A stretch of DNA of 64,000 nucleotides from assembly GCF_028858725.1 (NCBI RefSeq), contig NC_084775.1, forward strand, positions 15,397,597 through 15,461,596. Reading direction: 5' to 3'. The notes under the pieces were generated by a model. It searched no databases, had not been told where the DNA came from, and saw only the letters and a program-made list of their open reading frames with translations. Shown piece by piece: positions 20,828 to 31,480 of the stretch. The DNA comes from Colius striatus (lineage: Eukaryota > Chordata > Aves > Coliiformes > Coliidae). A program made the position numbers and the translations under genes. How positions within the stretch are numbered: position 1 is the stretch's first letter; every line of letters starts with the position of its first letter.

Positions 20828-22350
20828 GTCCTCGGCGCGGGAGCCGGCGCGGGAGCCGCGGGGCGGGCGGCAGTAGCTATCCAGCACTTCAGCAGCGGCC
20901 CGCCCGCCGCCGCCACCCGCACCGCGCAGCGCTGCAGCTCCGGGCGCGCTCAGGCTGTCCTTGGGACACGGACGGTGGTTTTGTAGGGAGAAAAAAAATG
21001 CAAAGACAAAAAAAAAGGAGGGGGAAGAAAAAAAAGGTGAGAATGGGAAGGTCGCCCCTGAGCGTCCCCGGGCAGGGCGATGGCAGGCGGCTGCGGTACC
21101 GCCAGAGCCAGGCTCAGCCAGGGAACGCCGCCGTCCAAAAACCCCACCAAAGCATCCCGTGTGGCGTTTAGGAAAAGCAAACACGGGCTAAGTGTGCCCA
21201 GGGCAGAGGGGAGCCCGTGGGACGCGAGCCCCGGCGCCCGCGGAGCTGCCCGAGAGCTTCCCCCGGGCAGCCAGGGCCGGGTCCCCGCGTCCCGCCGCCC
21301 CGACACCCCGCACCCGGCCTGCCCTCAGCCTCCCGGACCAGCGCAGCTTTGCTTCTTCCACAAACCTGGCGGGCCGGGGCCCGGCCGGAGCTCCGCGGGC
21401 TGCGGCCCGGCGCGGCGGGGCCTCCCTCTGAGGGGAGCTTGGGGAGGAGGGGGGGTCGGAGCTGGCCCTGAGGGGGGCTGGAGCCGGCGGCGGCTCGGAG
21501 CCGCGGCGAGTCGGCAGCGGGGCCGGGCTCCAGCCCGTTTTTAAATTTCCCTCTCAGGAGCTGTCCAGCCTGGAGCATGCGCGGCCGGGGCCGCCGCGGG
21601 GTCAGCGCCGGGGCAGGGCCGCCCGAGCGCCGCGTTTCCCGGCAGCCGCCGTAGCCCCCCAGGCCCGCCCCGCCGGCGCCCGGGGGACCTGGCCGTGGGG
21701 AGGGCGGACGGGCTGCACCGGGGAGCTCGGGGGGAGGTGGGGGGGAGAGGAACACCCCCCTTTCCCCAGCCCCCAACCCCACTTGTTGCAGCTTTCCAGA
21801 GAGACGGGAAGGGGGAGGTGAGGGGAACCCACCCAGCGCGCTCCAACGGGCAGCGGCGGGATGAGCGGGACAGGGAATAAACGTGTGAGGGACAGCGCGG
21901 GCCAGGGGCTGCCCTGAGAGCAGCGCGGAGAGCCCGCCGGAGCCTGCGCCGGGTGCCGCTGCTCGCAGAGCCCGCTGCCCCGCTCGGCTGCGGCGGGAAG
22001 CGGCGGAGGGGCAGCGCCCGGGCTCGCCTCTCCCCGCCCGCGGCCGGCCCTCGCCTTCCCCGCCGCTGGGCCCGCCGCGCCGCGCCCGGCCTCCCCCCGC
22101 CCGCCCCTCCGCGGGAACGTGCCCGCGAGCGGCCGGCAGCTCGCCCTCAGGCGGGCCCGGCGGCGGGCAGCGCCCGGGGCTTGGGCCGTCCCGCCCTTCC
22201 CTTCGGAGCTGAGGGGCTGCGGCTGCCGCGGGAGAAGGGGCTCATGGAGAGGGGCTGCTCGCCCCGCGGGTCTCCATGGGGGAGGCGAGAGGGGTTCCCG
22301 GTGCTGCGGTGGGCAGAGGCGCGGGGGAAGCGCTGCCCTCCCGGGCAGGA
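20828..22350 (-). promoter_or_regulatory. FOXN4: CpG island and probable FOXN4 promoter/5' UTR
   Basis: About 1.5 kb of very GC- and CpG-rich sequence surrounds and precedes the FOXN4 start codon, and base composition returns to average beyond about 22400. A minus-strand TTTAAAAA, TATA-like, lies near 21538-21546. A minus-strand polypyrimidine tract lies at plus 20985-21050. The transcription start is not determinable from sequence. Long open frames on both strands here reflect lack of AT-rich stops rather than genes. Confidence 0.75.
20985..21050 (-). repeat. Polypurine/polypyrimidine tract
   Basis: On plus this is almost pure A/G, with runs of eight or more A separated by G-rich patches. 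On the FOXN4 sense strand it is a T/C tract 160-220 bases before the start codon. Confidence 0.7.
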
Positions 22351-22965
22351 AGGCACTGGGTGGTCTGGAGATGAGGCCAAGGATGCTGCCAGGTGTGAGC
22401 ATCTTCGTTTGACTAATATATGAAAGGTAAATTGGAAACTGAGGAATTCATTCCAAACCATCCTTTAACTTCCTCGTTCACTAGAAGCTTGTTATGTGTG
22501 GTGCACCCATCAGGCAGTGAGATCTGGCTCAGTAAAGGCGGGAGACAGCATCACCTCAGAGACATGGGGGTGAAACAGCTGAAACAAGGTAAAACCCTGG
22601 GCCACAGGAGGAACAGCTGCAGAAACTTGGCCTGGATGTGCTGGGTCTTAAGACCAGCATCAAAACAGGTACCAATCTTACTTGTCATGAAAGGTGGCCT
22701 TTATGTAGAAGCAGTTTGAAATAAGGGATGAAACCAGGTCGTTGGGACTCTGCAGAGCAAAGCACAAATGTGGGAATGCTTTAAATACACTTGCAGAAGA
22801 CTCACGAGGCATTTGTCTCCTTGAGCTTGACAGTTTATCACACAGTACAGGGGGAATGAAACATGAGGACAGGGGAGATCTTTTCTTCTGCGCTTAACGA
22901 GAATCTGTTCGCTTTGGTGAGCATCAAATCTCCTTCTGTTAATGACTGTCAATAGAAATGGAGAG

Positions 22966-22991
22966 TGGTCAATACCTCTCAGTATTGACCA
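22966..22991. repeat. Perfect inverted repeat
   Basis: The arms TGGTCAATAC and GTATTGACCA flank a six-base loop CTCTCA. Confidence 0.8.
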
Positions 22992-23609
22992 GGCACATCT
23001 GGGGCACTGAGAAGCAGAATGAAAGAAGTCACAGTACTCCTGGAGCCTAAGGTGAAGAGTTGGAACTGTTGCAAGTGTTCCCTTAATTACAGTGGTATGT
23101 GCTGGTTTTGTCATTTCTCACGAGGTCACCGTGCAGTCGTTACACACTTACCTTGTCACTTAAAAATCCCTCTTTCTCAGAGTGCATTCCTGGAGCTTAA
23201 TATTTGCAGGAGGCACACAGATAAAACACGCCGTTTCTTTTAGGCTTCCCTGGAATCTGCTCAAGCCTTTGTGTTGGAGCTTTTCGCTTGATTGGTTTCC
23301 TTGTAGCAATACATTCAGTGCAGGGGTTCGTTTCTCTCATTCAGGTGATTTGCATACCTCCTGCTTGGAAGGGGCAGATTATAACAGGTGAGGAGTGGAA
23401 GGGTGGCTTATACCCGTCTTGCTCACTAGGGGAGCTTAAACTGAAATGTGAAGGGATAAAGAGCTTAGCTCTCCCAAACACTTAGCAGAGGATGGAGCAA
23501 GTTGCAACAAGGAAAGTTCTAGTTAATGTTATGAAGAAAGTTTGCATGCTGAGGGCCACAGAGGGATGGTGAGTCCCTGCCCTTTGAGAGACTCAGAATT
23601 GGACTGGAC

Positions 23610-23690
23610 AGAGCTCAGAGCAAATGGATCTGCTTCGAGCAGAGACCTCCAGAGTTCCCTCCCAACCTAAATCCCTCTGTGACTCCAGAG
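23610..23690 (+). repeat. Diverged CR1 tail fragment
   Basis: GGATCTGCTTCGAGCAGAGA, then ACCTCCAGAGTTCCCTCCCA and a final CCTCTGTGACTCC follow the order of the CR1 3' end in degraded form. Confidence 0.55.
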
Positions 23691-26600
23691 CTCTGGCTGG
23701 TAGTACTGCTGGGGAGACACACGGGAACACTCGCAGCCTGGGGTTGTGACTGTTCAGCAGAGCTGGTGGTGGAGTCTGCAGTCACCAGCTACAGCTCTTA
23801 AAATTACCAGCTTTAAAAGCAGAGTTTCCTCAATAAGCAGCTGGCCCTCGAAGTTCCTGTGCGTGTTTTTGCTGTCCCTTTCATCTGGTTTATCAGAAGT
23901 GCTTTCACTGTGCTGTGTTGTGTCCTTCAGATCGAAGTTTGAATGCAGGCAAACTGCCATTTGAGGATTGAATTAGGAGAGATTGCCTGTTGCCATTTTC
24001 CCCTTGTTTTAGGTGTTTTCTCACCAGTTAATGTGAGACATTACACTGTCCAAGAGAAAAGCACAGCAAGGAACACTGATGTCTACTCTTACATTAACTG
24101 GGCTCCTTTGCTTAATTTAAAACTTAGAGAATACAAGATGCAGACAACTGATGTTTTCATTTATAGTCTTGTCTAAGTTGAGGCAGGTTCACCTGGCACA
24201 AGTTACTTTTACACTGAATATTAGCAGAAAAATGTGTATTGGGTATTTCTGTTTATCCCATGTCTAAGTTATTCTGTGGCTTGTATAACCACATGCAGCC
24301 TTTGAGACAACATAATGCTCAGCAATTCAATTCTTCCTTTCTTTGGAGTAACTAGCGAGTAGCAAATAGATAATGCAGTAAAACAACAGAGACTAGAGAG
24401 GGATTTGCTTTGTAAAGACATTGACTTTCTTGTGAGTGAGAGTTTCTGCTAAAATGATCTGGAATTTCTGTAGACCATCATTTTAAACTGCAGCAGCTTC
24501 CTTTTGGTGATGAACTGGATTCATTTGCTACCAGCTGAGGTCATCATAAAACAAGTTTATGTGCTCTAGGAGACAAGGCAAAACAAAGCAGGGGAGAGAT
24601 GAGGAAGCCTCACAAGCAGAGGTTTGTGAGAGCTCTGTGAAGGCTTTGATGACATGTGTGTTCCATCTGGTCAGGCTGTAAAATCAAAATACTTCCCCCA
24701 CCTCAGACCAGTCTGGGCTGGGACTCCCAGCTTCTGTGTTGAACCCCACACAGCTAAAAAGCAGCTTCTGGTTACTCGTCACCTTTTTTTGTAAAGGGAC
24801 ATTCCTGTGTCCCAACCTTCATTCTTCTTACTCCTCTCTTGGTGTGTTTTTGTCCTTCTTTGGCTGAGTATCTAAAATGTGTGGGGAAAATGGTGATGTG
24901 AATTAAGGTCAGTGCCCTCTGTACTGAAACAGGGTGCTCCTGAAAGTGGTTAGTTCTTCTTAAAGAGGAATCATTTCCTTGCACGCTCCAAGCCAGCTTT
25001 GTTTTATGTGAAAGAGCGGATTCTTTAGCTCCTCCTTTATTTACCCAGTGCCTTTAAAATTCACCCCTCCATCCCCCTCAGTACAGCAGTGACATTCTCT
25101 CTTTACTTTCTAAAATGCAACTTCATCATAACTCTCAGTCCCTGAACAAAGTGGGAAGAACATTATACCTCGTGCCCTTACCAGGGCGCCTGTTCTGAGG
25201 TTGTGTTTGTGTCCTTTCCCTCAGAAATATAAAGCAGCTCTTTCAGTTACCCAGAGGTTCTCCTCCCGAGACGTGTGCATTCAGATCTGAATGAAACTGA
25301 AGTGCAAGTGGATTCCCTACAAGCCATTTGAAATACAGGAAACTTTCCAAGCTTCCTTCTTTTATCCCAATGCCAAAGCAGCGACCGTTTGGGTTTTATG
25401 TTACAATACTGTATCGTAACAAATTACACTTAAAAATCATTTGGTGTGAAATTGCAGATTAATCCCACAGGGATGGGCTTTTAGCACTCGTCTGACCACT
25501 TGGGAGCCCACAGATGGTGAATCTGAGTGTCACAAAAGGCACAATCACTGATTACATGCATGGATGTAACGGACAAAAAGACCTTCCTCATGGCTAAGGT
25601 AAGGGAAAGACACCAGAGTCCTAGTGCCTGGTTTGTTCAGGAAAAGCCACACTTTAAAATGCCTTTGCTGTGGGGAAGTTTCACAGTGTGGATCACAGGC
25701 AGGGAAACCTGCTTTCTGCTCCTTTTTTTACTTTCTAAGGTGATCCCTACTTTTCTGTCATTGTTGGTTTGGTTTGTTGCATCTTTAGAACACAAACAAG
25801 TGTGATTCCTTTAGAAGGAGTTTGGCAGCATCTGTCACTGTCCTCGTTACTAAAGCTTATGCCTGCTTGTTCCCCATTCAGCAGGGAGGATGTTCTCTTA
25901 CCCTGTGTGAAGTGCTGGTAGTCTGACCCATTAGAAGTATTTCTTCATCCTTACAAAGAGTGCCCTGTATTGCCATGAAGTCAGAACTGACATCTGACCT
26001 GCTCATGGATTTTAATGTAAAGCTATTAAATACTTGGAAACAAAATCCATCCTACTGTGCACTCCATCATAGTGTGGCTGGGTTCATCAGGGTAAGGTGT
26101 GTGCCATCTGAAGGAGAAGCTTCTTTGCTAGGATCCCAGCTTAACTCTTCTGTGGGTTAAGATGTAGTTTGTAGAATGCAAATGTCACTCAGTGATTTTG
26201 GAGTTTAGAACAACAACAGTAGTTGGGGGCAGCTGCTCTGTGTGCCTCAGCTGCTCTCACTATACCTACATGTGTCTTAGAATTTCCCTGAAGTACTAAA
26301 GAAAGCTTTGATTTGCTATACCATCTCTTCTGAGGCTGAAACCATCTCACTGCTGTACATCTTCAGAGTGCCTGGGGAATTAGGCCTGGGGCTCCTAAAT
26401 GCCCCTGTGAGAGAAATGACACGGGGTCATCATGCTGTGCACTTGAAGAGCTGCAGGAGCCACAAAACCAGACACACTAGGACACAGAGACCCTGGCAAT
26501 GTGTTTATAGTTTAGCCTCTTAATCCTCAGCATAGCACAGTTTTATCTGTGTGAGTGGACTATGAGGGTATTTTGCCTTGATACATGTCTATTTTAGAGG

Positions 26601-28123
26601 CAGAACGTGGCTTGTAGATGGTGTAATTGTTCAGTGCACTGGCTATTATACAGCATCTTATGAAGCAAGTGTTGTGACAAGACAATTCTGGTTGGCTGGC
26701 ATGTTTCCCACCCCTTCAATGTCCAATGTAATTGCTCTTATCACAGGCTGTTAGCAAATTTGAATCCTGGAAATTTAATTACAGAGAAAGGGAGCTCTGA
26801 GAAATGTAGCTTTAGTGGATTTTTACGTAGCCCCCAGCAAAGTGGTGACTTGCAGAAGTACAGTGCCTCATACAAGATTGTGGAAATGAGAAGAATGGGA
26901 ACTGGAGCTAAAACTGCTTCCTTGAACCATTCTGTTGCCTGTAGATGTGGTGCTGTGTGTGACAATTAGTGTGTGCAGGAGGAAATCATCCCCTTCTGAT
27001 AACATGTAGGTGTAAAAGGTTGGAATAAAACCTGTCATCCTGAATTTTGATTGCCCTAAATTTAGACAGTGAGGTCAGAGCAAACCCTTGTACTCTGTAA
27101 GCGTGGCACTTGTGCTTTTATTTGGCATTCTGGTGATAGAATGTGGGCTGATAGATATCAATTACAGTCTACTTTGTCACAGAAAGAGATGAGTTCAGCT
27201 GCAGGCCATGCTGCAGAGAAAAATCATCAGTTCTGATCTCTCTGTTGCTCTCTTGCAGACTGTGGTTCATTCCCAGCTGAAGCACACTGCAGAGAGTCGT
27301 GTGTAGGTCTCACCTGTCTCTTCACCATAGTAATGAGCTTTTCCTACAGTAATATTCCTGCTTGTTTTCAGCACACCTCCATGGATTGTGTTGTACTGAT
27401 TGCTTTTATCCATACCTGTGCTCATAGAAACTTCTTCCTTTGTGTAGGTGAAAAGTTAGAAAGAAAAAGGAAAACTTGGCAGCTACCAGCTCTGGGTAAG
27501 CATACAGCTTTTGTCATTGAAGCAGTGGATGTTGACTACATAAGTACTCTGGGAACCTCATCTCTGAGGGGCCTCAGTTGGAGACACAGCTGAATCTTCA
27601 GCCCTTGAGAGACTAAATCAGTTGCTTCACACAGTGTTGGACACCTGGAACGTAGCTGGTGAGCATGAGAGGGGCCTCAGTCTGGTCCACCTTGCTTCTT
27701 CCTTTCAGTAATTGGAAGACACTACAGTACAGACATGCTGTTTCATCAGATTTTGGACTATGAGACTTAAAACTAACATTTTCAAAAGCATGTCATGGTT
27801 TGAAAGAATGGTCAATTAACCTTGGGTTTCCTGTGGGGAACCCTGCAAAGACCTGTCAACAGTTCAGTTGGGAGAGATTTGTCCAGTGACCTCCAAGGCC
27901 ACGAGGTTCACAAATGCATGTAGCAGTGTCATCATAGATTTGTTTCCTGGGTTACTATCAGAAGAGAAGAAACCATTTGTTTGGCAGTTTCTGCTACAGT
28001 ATGTAGGTGATCAGCTGAAGGGTGAGAAGTGCCCCAGTCCTGTGATGTGCTCTGGTACAGCCTGTTCGAAACTGGAACCATTCAACAGGGAAAAGAATAT
28101 CTCTGGCATCTCCAAGATGAATG

Positions 28124-28139
28124 GTGTGTGTGTGTGTGT
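28124..28139. repeat. (GT)8 microsatellite
   Basis: Sixteen bases of uninterrupted GT. Confidence 0.9.
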
Positions 28140-29321
28140 CCCTTCCATCTTTTCTTTTTTTGAGATGAGGCCAGGGGGGTGGAATTCATTGGCTTCCTGC
28201 TGAGCTTCTTTGTGTTTTGAACTCTTCGAATGTCAGCGTAAGATAAATGTCTGATTATCCTGGTGGTGACAGTCTTCAGATTGAAGTGAGAGCAGCATCT
28301 CACTTTTTATTCCAAATGAAGGGCATTCTGGGGAGCAGCAGAAGGCAGTTCAGGAGATGCATCTGCTGAAGGAAGGCAGGTGTAGCCATTCTGAGCCCTT
28401 TGAGAAAGATGATGCCGTCAAGCTACAGTGACTGCGAAGAAACCAAAGGTCTAGTTCTCCCATGGAAGCCAGAATCTGTGGCTTCAGGAGAGAGGCAGAA
28501 CCAGCCATAAATAAAACTATCTTCCATGTAGGTTTTGATGCATTGTAGCACCATTTCCCAAGCTGCACAGAGAAGTGAGTTTTACCTTTTTCTTTTCCTC
28601 AGCATCAGAATGTTATCCCTGGCCAAGCTGGCAAATGGAAGCTCAAGATATTCCTCCTTGGCTTTAGTGGCTGCCAGTTGTGTGGATTATTTCAGTGCTT
28701 TCCTACACATGCCTTGGAATGCTGTGTGTCTTCCTGTGAAGCTGAGTACCTAATCTAAAACACCAGGCAAGTCTAGATGATGGCCCTGTGCCCTGGGGTG
28801 ACATGAAAATAGCTGAGTGCCATGTGAATGTGGAGTTCCTCCATTCAATGGGATCTCCACAGCTTTGGCATTCTGTCACACTTTCACAAGTGTTGTCAGG
28901 GTTGTTTCTTCATGATTGTAACTGTCTGTAGGTACAGTTGAAAACACCTGATCCCATGTGATGCTCCAGCCTTTAATATATGAGGTAATGGGGAAGGGCT
29001 GCTTTAGCATTGTTTTGAATGCACATCTGTAGCTTAGGTCAAGATGTGATTCATCGTGGTGTGCACTGTTGTCTGAAGTAGTTCATGGCTCTGAATAGAA
29101 TATCTATTGTCATATTTTACCCATGGACATAGGAACGTGGCAAAACAATCACTTCTTAAACTGAAGGATGTTTACATTTTAGTGTTCCCTAAAATCTAAA
29201 GGCATTTCACACTGTTTGCAGAGTGTCTTTTAGTGTGTGATAATAGGGATTCCTTGCCTTTGTCTCAAATTAGGATTTAGGAAAAGAAATATAGTCCAAA
29301 TGCTTTTTCTCATCATCTTTT

Positions 29322-29375
29322 CCACAGAATCTCAGGGGCTGGAAGGGACCTGGAAAGATCAACCAGTCCAAGTGG
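29322..29375 (-). repeat. Short CR1 3' end remnant
   Basis: CCACAGAATCTCAGGGGCTG, GAAGGGACCTGGAAAGATCA and then CCAGTCCAA match the reverse complement of the avian CR1 tail (ACAGAATC...GGAAGGGACCT...AAGATCATCCAGTCCAAC). Only about 50 bases remain. Confidence 0.75.
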
Positions 29376-30259
29376 ATGTGTTGCATTGTGTTTGTATGTG
29401 TTTTGACGTCCAACCAAAGCAGAAACAATCAAATTTACTGCATGGTGGTGAAAATGTGAACTTGGATCCTCAAAAAATTGTCACTTGGAATTAACCACTG
29501 AAATGATTAATTGGGTGAGTTCTGCTGGTAGTGCCATAATAGGGATATCTGTGCCTTGATTGATTCTTCTGTGGAACACAATTCCCATCAAATCCCCATC
29601 TGAGCATAGCCACTGAGTGAACAGATGCATGGGTCAAGTCAAGGAGGTTGTCACCCAAAGCCCAGGGTGACTGTGTCTGGCTGCTTTCAATCAAGAGAAG
29701 GCTCTGGAGGAAGGGAATAGCATTGGCCCTTTGTATAGCCAGTAACCCTACATGGCATTTTGGCACTGACGTGTCTGTAGTGTTTTAATGTGCCCATAGA
29801 GAGTCCCCTTGTGAGGTTCTGACTGTAAAAGGAGGGAAGTACAGGGAAAGGTAATGGGTGAAGTGCCAAATCTGCACATCCTTTCAGAATAAGGGCCAGT
29901 GGGGGCAGCTGGACTGCTCAGCTGCTCTTTCCTTCCTCAGACATCAGAGAGAGCCCATTTAAAAGGCGAAGCATGACTTTGCAGGCCTGTACGTGTGGAG
30001 GGGGGAGGGGGAGCAGGGGATGAAGTGCCATTGGCAGCATGTTGCAGGAGCATCTTAGACATTGAGAAAGATATCATTAGATTCAAAAAGTGTCCTGACA
30101 AAAGGCTGGGCGAGGCACAGCACGGCACGTCAGGCTTGCCCCACGCAGGCCTCGCTGTCAGTGCTGCTGAGTGGTGCGGAGGCAAGCGTGGTCTGGCAGA
30201 GGTTACCAATCCCAGGCAGGGTCCAAGCAGTGCTAACAGACACTGGCTGTCACTGGCTG

Positions 30260-30560
30260 AATCAACAGTCAGCAAGGCTCAAGATTAATTACTCATCTGA
30301 AACGACAGCTACTGTCCAGTGCCTCAAAGTCGTCAGGCGCCGCGTCGCCCGGCCGTGGTTCTTCAAGGACAAACGGTTTCGTTTCTCTGGGGCACGTTGC
30401 TGAGTGTGGCTGACTGTTCAATTACCTCTTGGAAAGTGCTTGGCAAAAGCTGACAATTTCCCCCTAGGTTTATTGCTGAGGCTGAATAGGAAGTGATCTG
30501 TTCATCATATGCAACGTCTATCAAGACAGAGAGCCTTCCTAATGCATTCAAATTACCCTT
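30260..30560. promoter_or_regulatory. Candidate intergenic enhancer with CpG cluster
   Basis: The patch combines a homeodomain/E-box arrangement TTAATTACTCATCTG (30285-30299), a sharp cluster of CpGs at 30329-30357 in otherwise CpG-poor DNA, and further homeodomain-like cores (CAATTACC near 30420; CAAATTACC near 30549). Confidence 0.3.
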
Positions 30561-30879
30561 CCAGGGTTTGGTTTGTATAGCACTTATGCCAAACCAAAGC
30601 TCAGTGATTGTGCTGCAATCCTTGGAGTGTTACCTAAGCAAAACATTGGTCCTGCTAAACTCGTGAAAACTGGCACTGGAATATGAAGTTTGGCTCTTAT
30701 TATTCTGCTCTTTCTTTTGCCTTGTCAGCTGGGCTTAATCTTTTGCAGTATGTATTTTGTTGGGCAGCTTAAAGCTCAGGGGAATTGCAATATATGGGCA
30801 TGTAACAGCAAAAATAAAAAGAATCTGTTGGGGTTATTCATGTGCTTTTGGATTTGATTTACTTCCTACTTCCTTATTT

Positions 30880-31480
30880 AATAACTAGGTTCCTTAAGAC
30901 TCCTTAAGCTTGAATGACCCATGTTTTGTTGCCAGGTCTATTCCAATGACCCCTGCCAAGACCCCTGCCCCAGTTCGTCTATCAGACAAAAATGAATCTA
31001 TTCCAGGAGCTATCAGTTCCCATTATCTCTAATTGAGCCTGACAGTTGGAGACAGGCCTCATTATTTTTAATTGGGCCCTATAGTTCTAGAGTTAAATTA
31101 AACACAATTTAATGCAGATAGCTCATATACATTGGTATGACAGAGTCAGATTGTATTTTAAGTTTAATGAAACAACAGGTTTGGTTTCCAGGCACTGCTT
31201 TTACAGAGCTTTACTGCTTTGAGCTCTGCACTATTTAAATAACCTGCCTGTGGCATGATGACACAGACATTAATTAGAACCTGACCCGATCATGCACCTG
31301 ACGAACCTTTTCACTTTTGCACTGAAAACCATAACGTAGGCAAAAGGTGATGATGAACAACTCAGTAATCTCTAATAAACTCAGACTGGCTGTGATAGAT
31401 TCATATGCAATGTTTAAGATAGTTTGAAACAGATTTGCAGTCACAAGTCATTCAAGTACAAGGAACTGCTGAAGGTTTTC
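30880..31480. promoter_or_regulatory. Candidate AT-rich intergenic enhancer
   Basis: The stretch is AT-rich, low in repeats and dense in TAAT cores: CTAATTGAG near 31029, TTTTTAATTGGG near 31064, and ATTAATTAG near 31270. This is a common make-up for conserved developmental enhancers. No conservation test was possible. Confidence 0.3.

Noticed and set aside
20828-21184. In-frame upstream extension of the FOXN4 first exon
   Set aside because: The frame is open, but FOXN4 proteins start at MIES. The upstream translation is low-complexity, and the DNA is CpG-island sequence with a polypyrimidine tract.
21602-22402. Open frame of 266 codons on the minus strand, with similar long frames on plus, upstream of FOXN4
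   Set aside because: It lies in a CpG island where stop codons are rare. The translation is Pro/Arg/Ala/Gly-rich with no family resemblance and overlaps equally long frames on the other strand.
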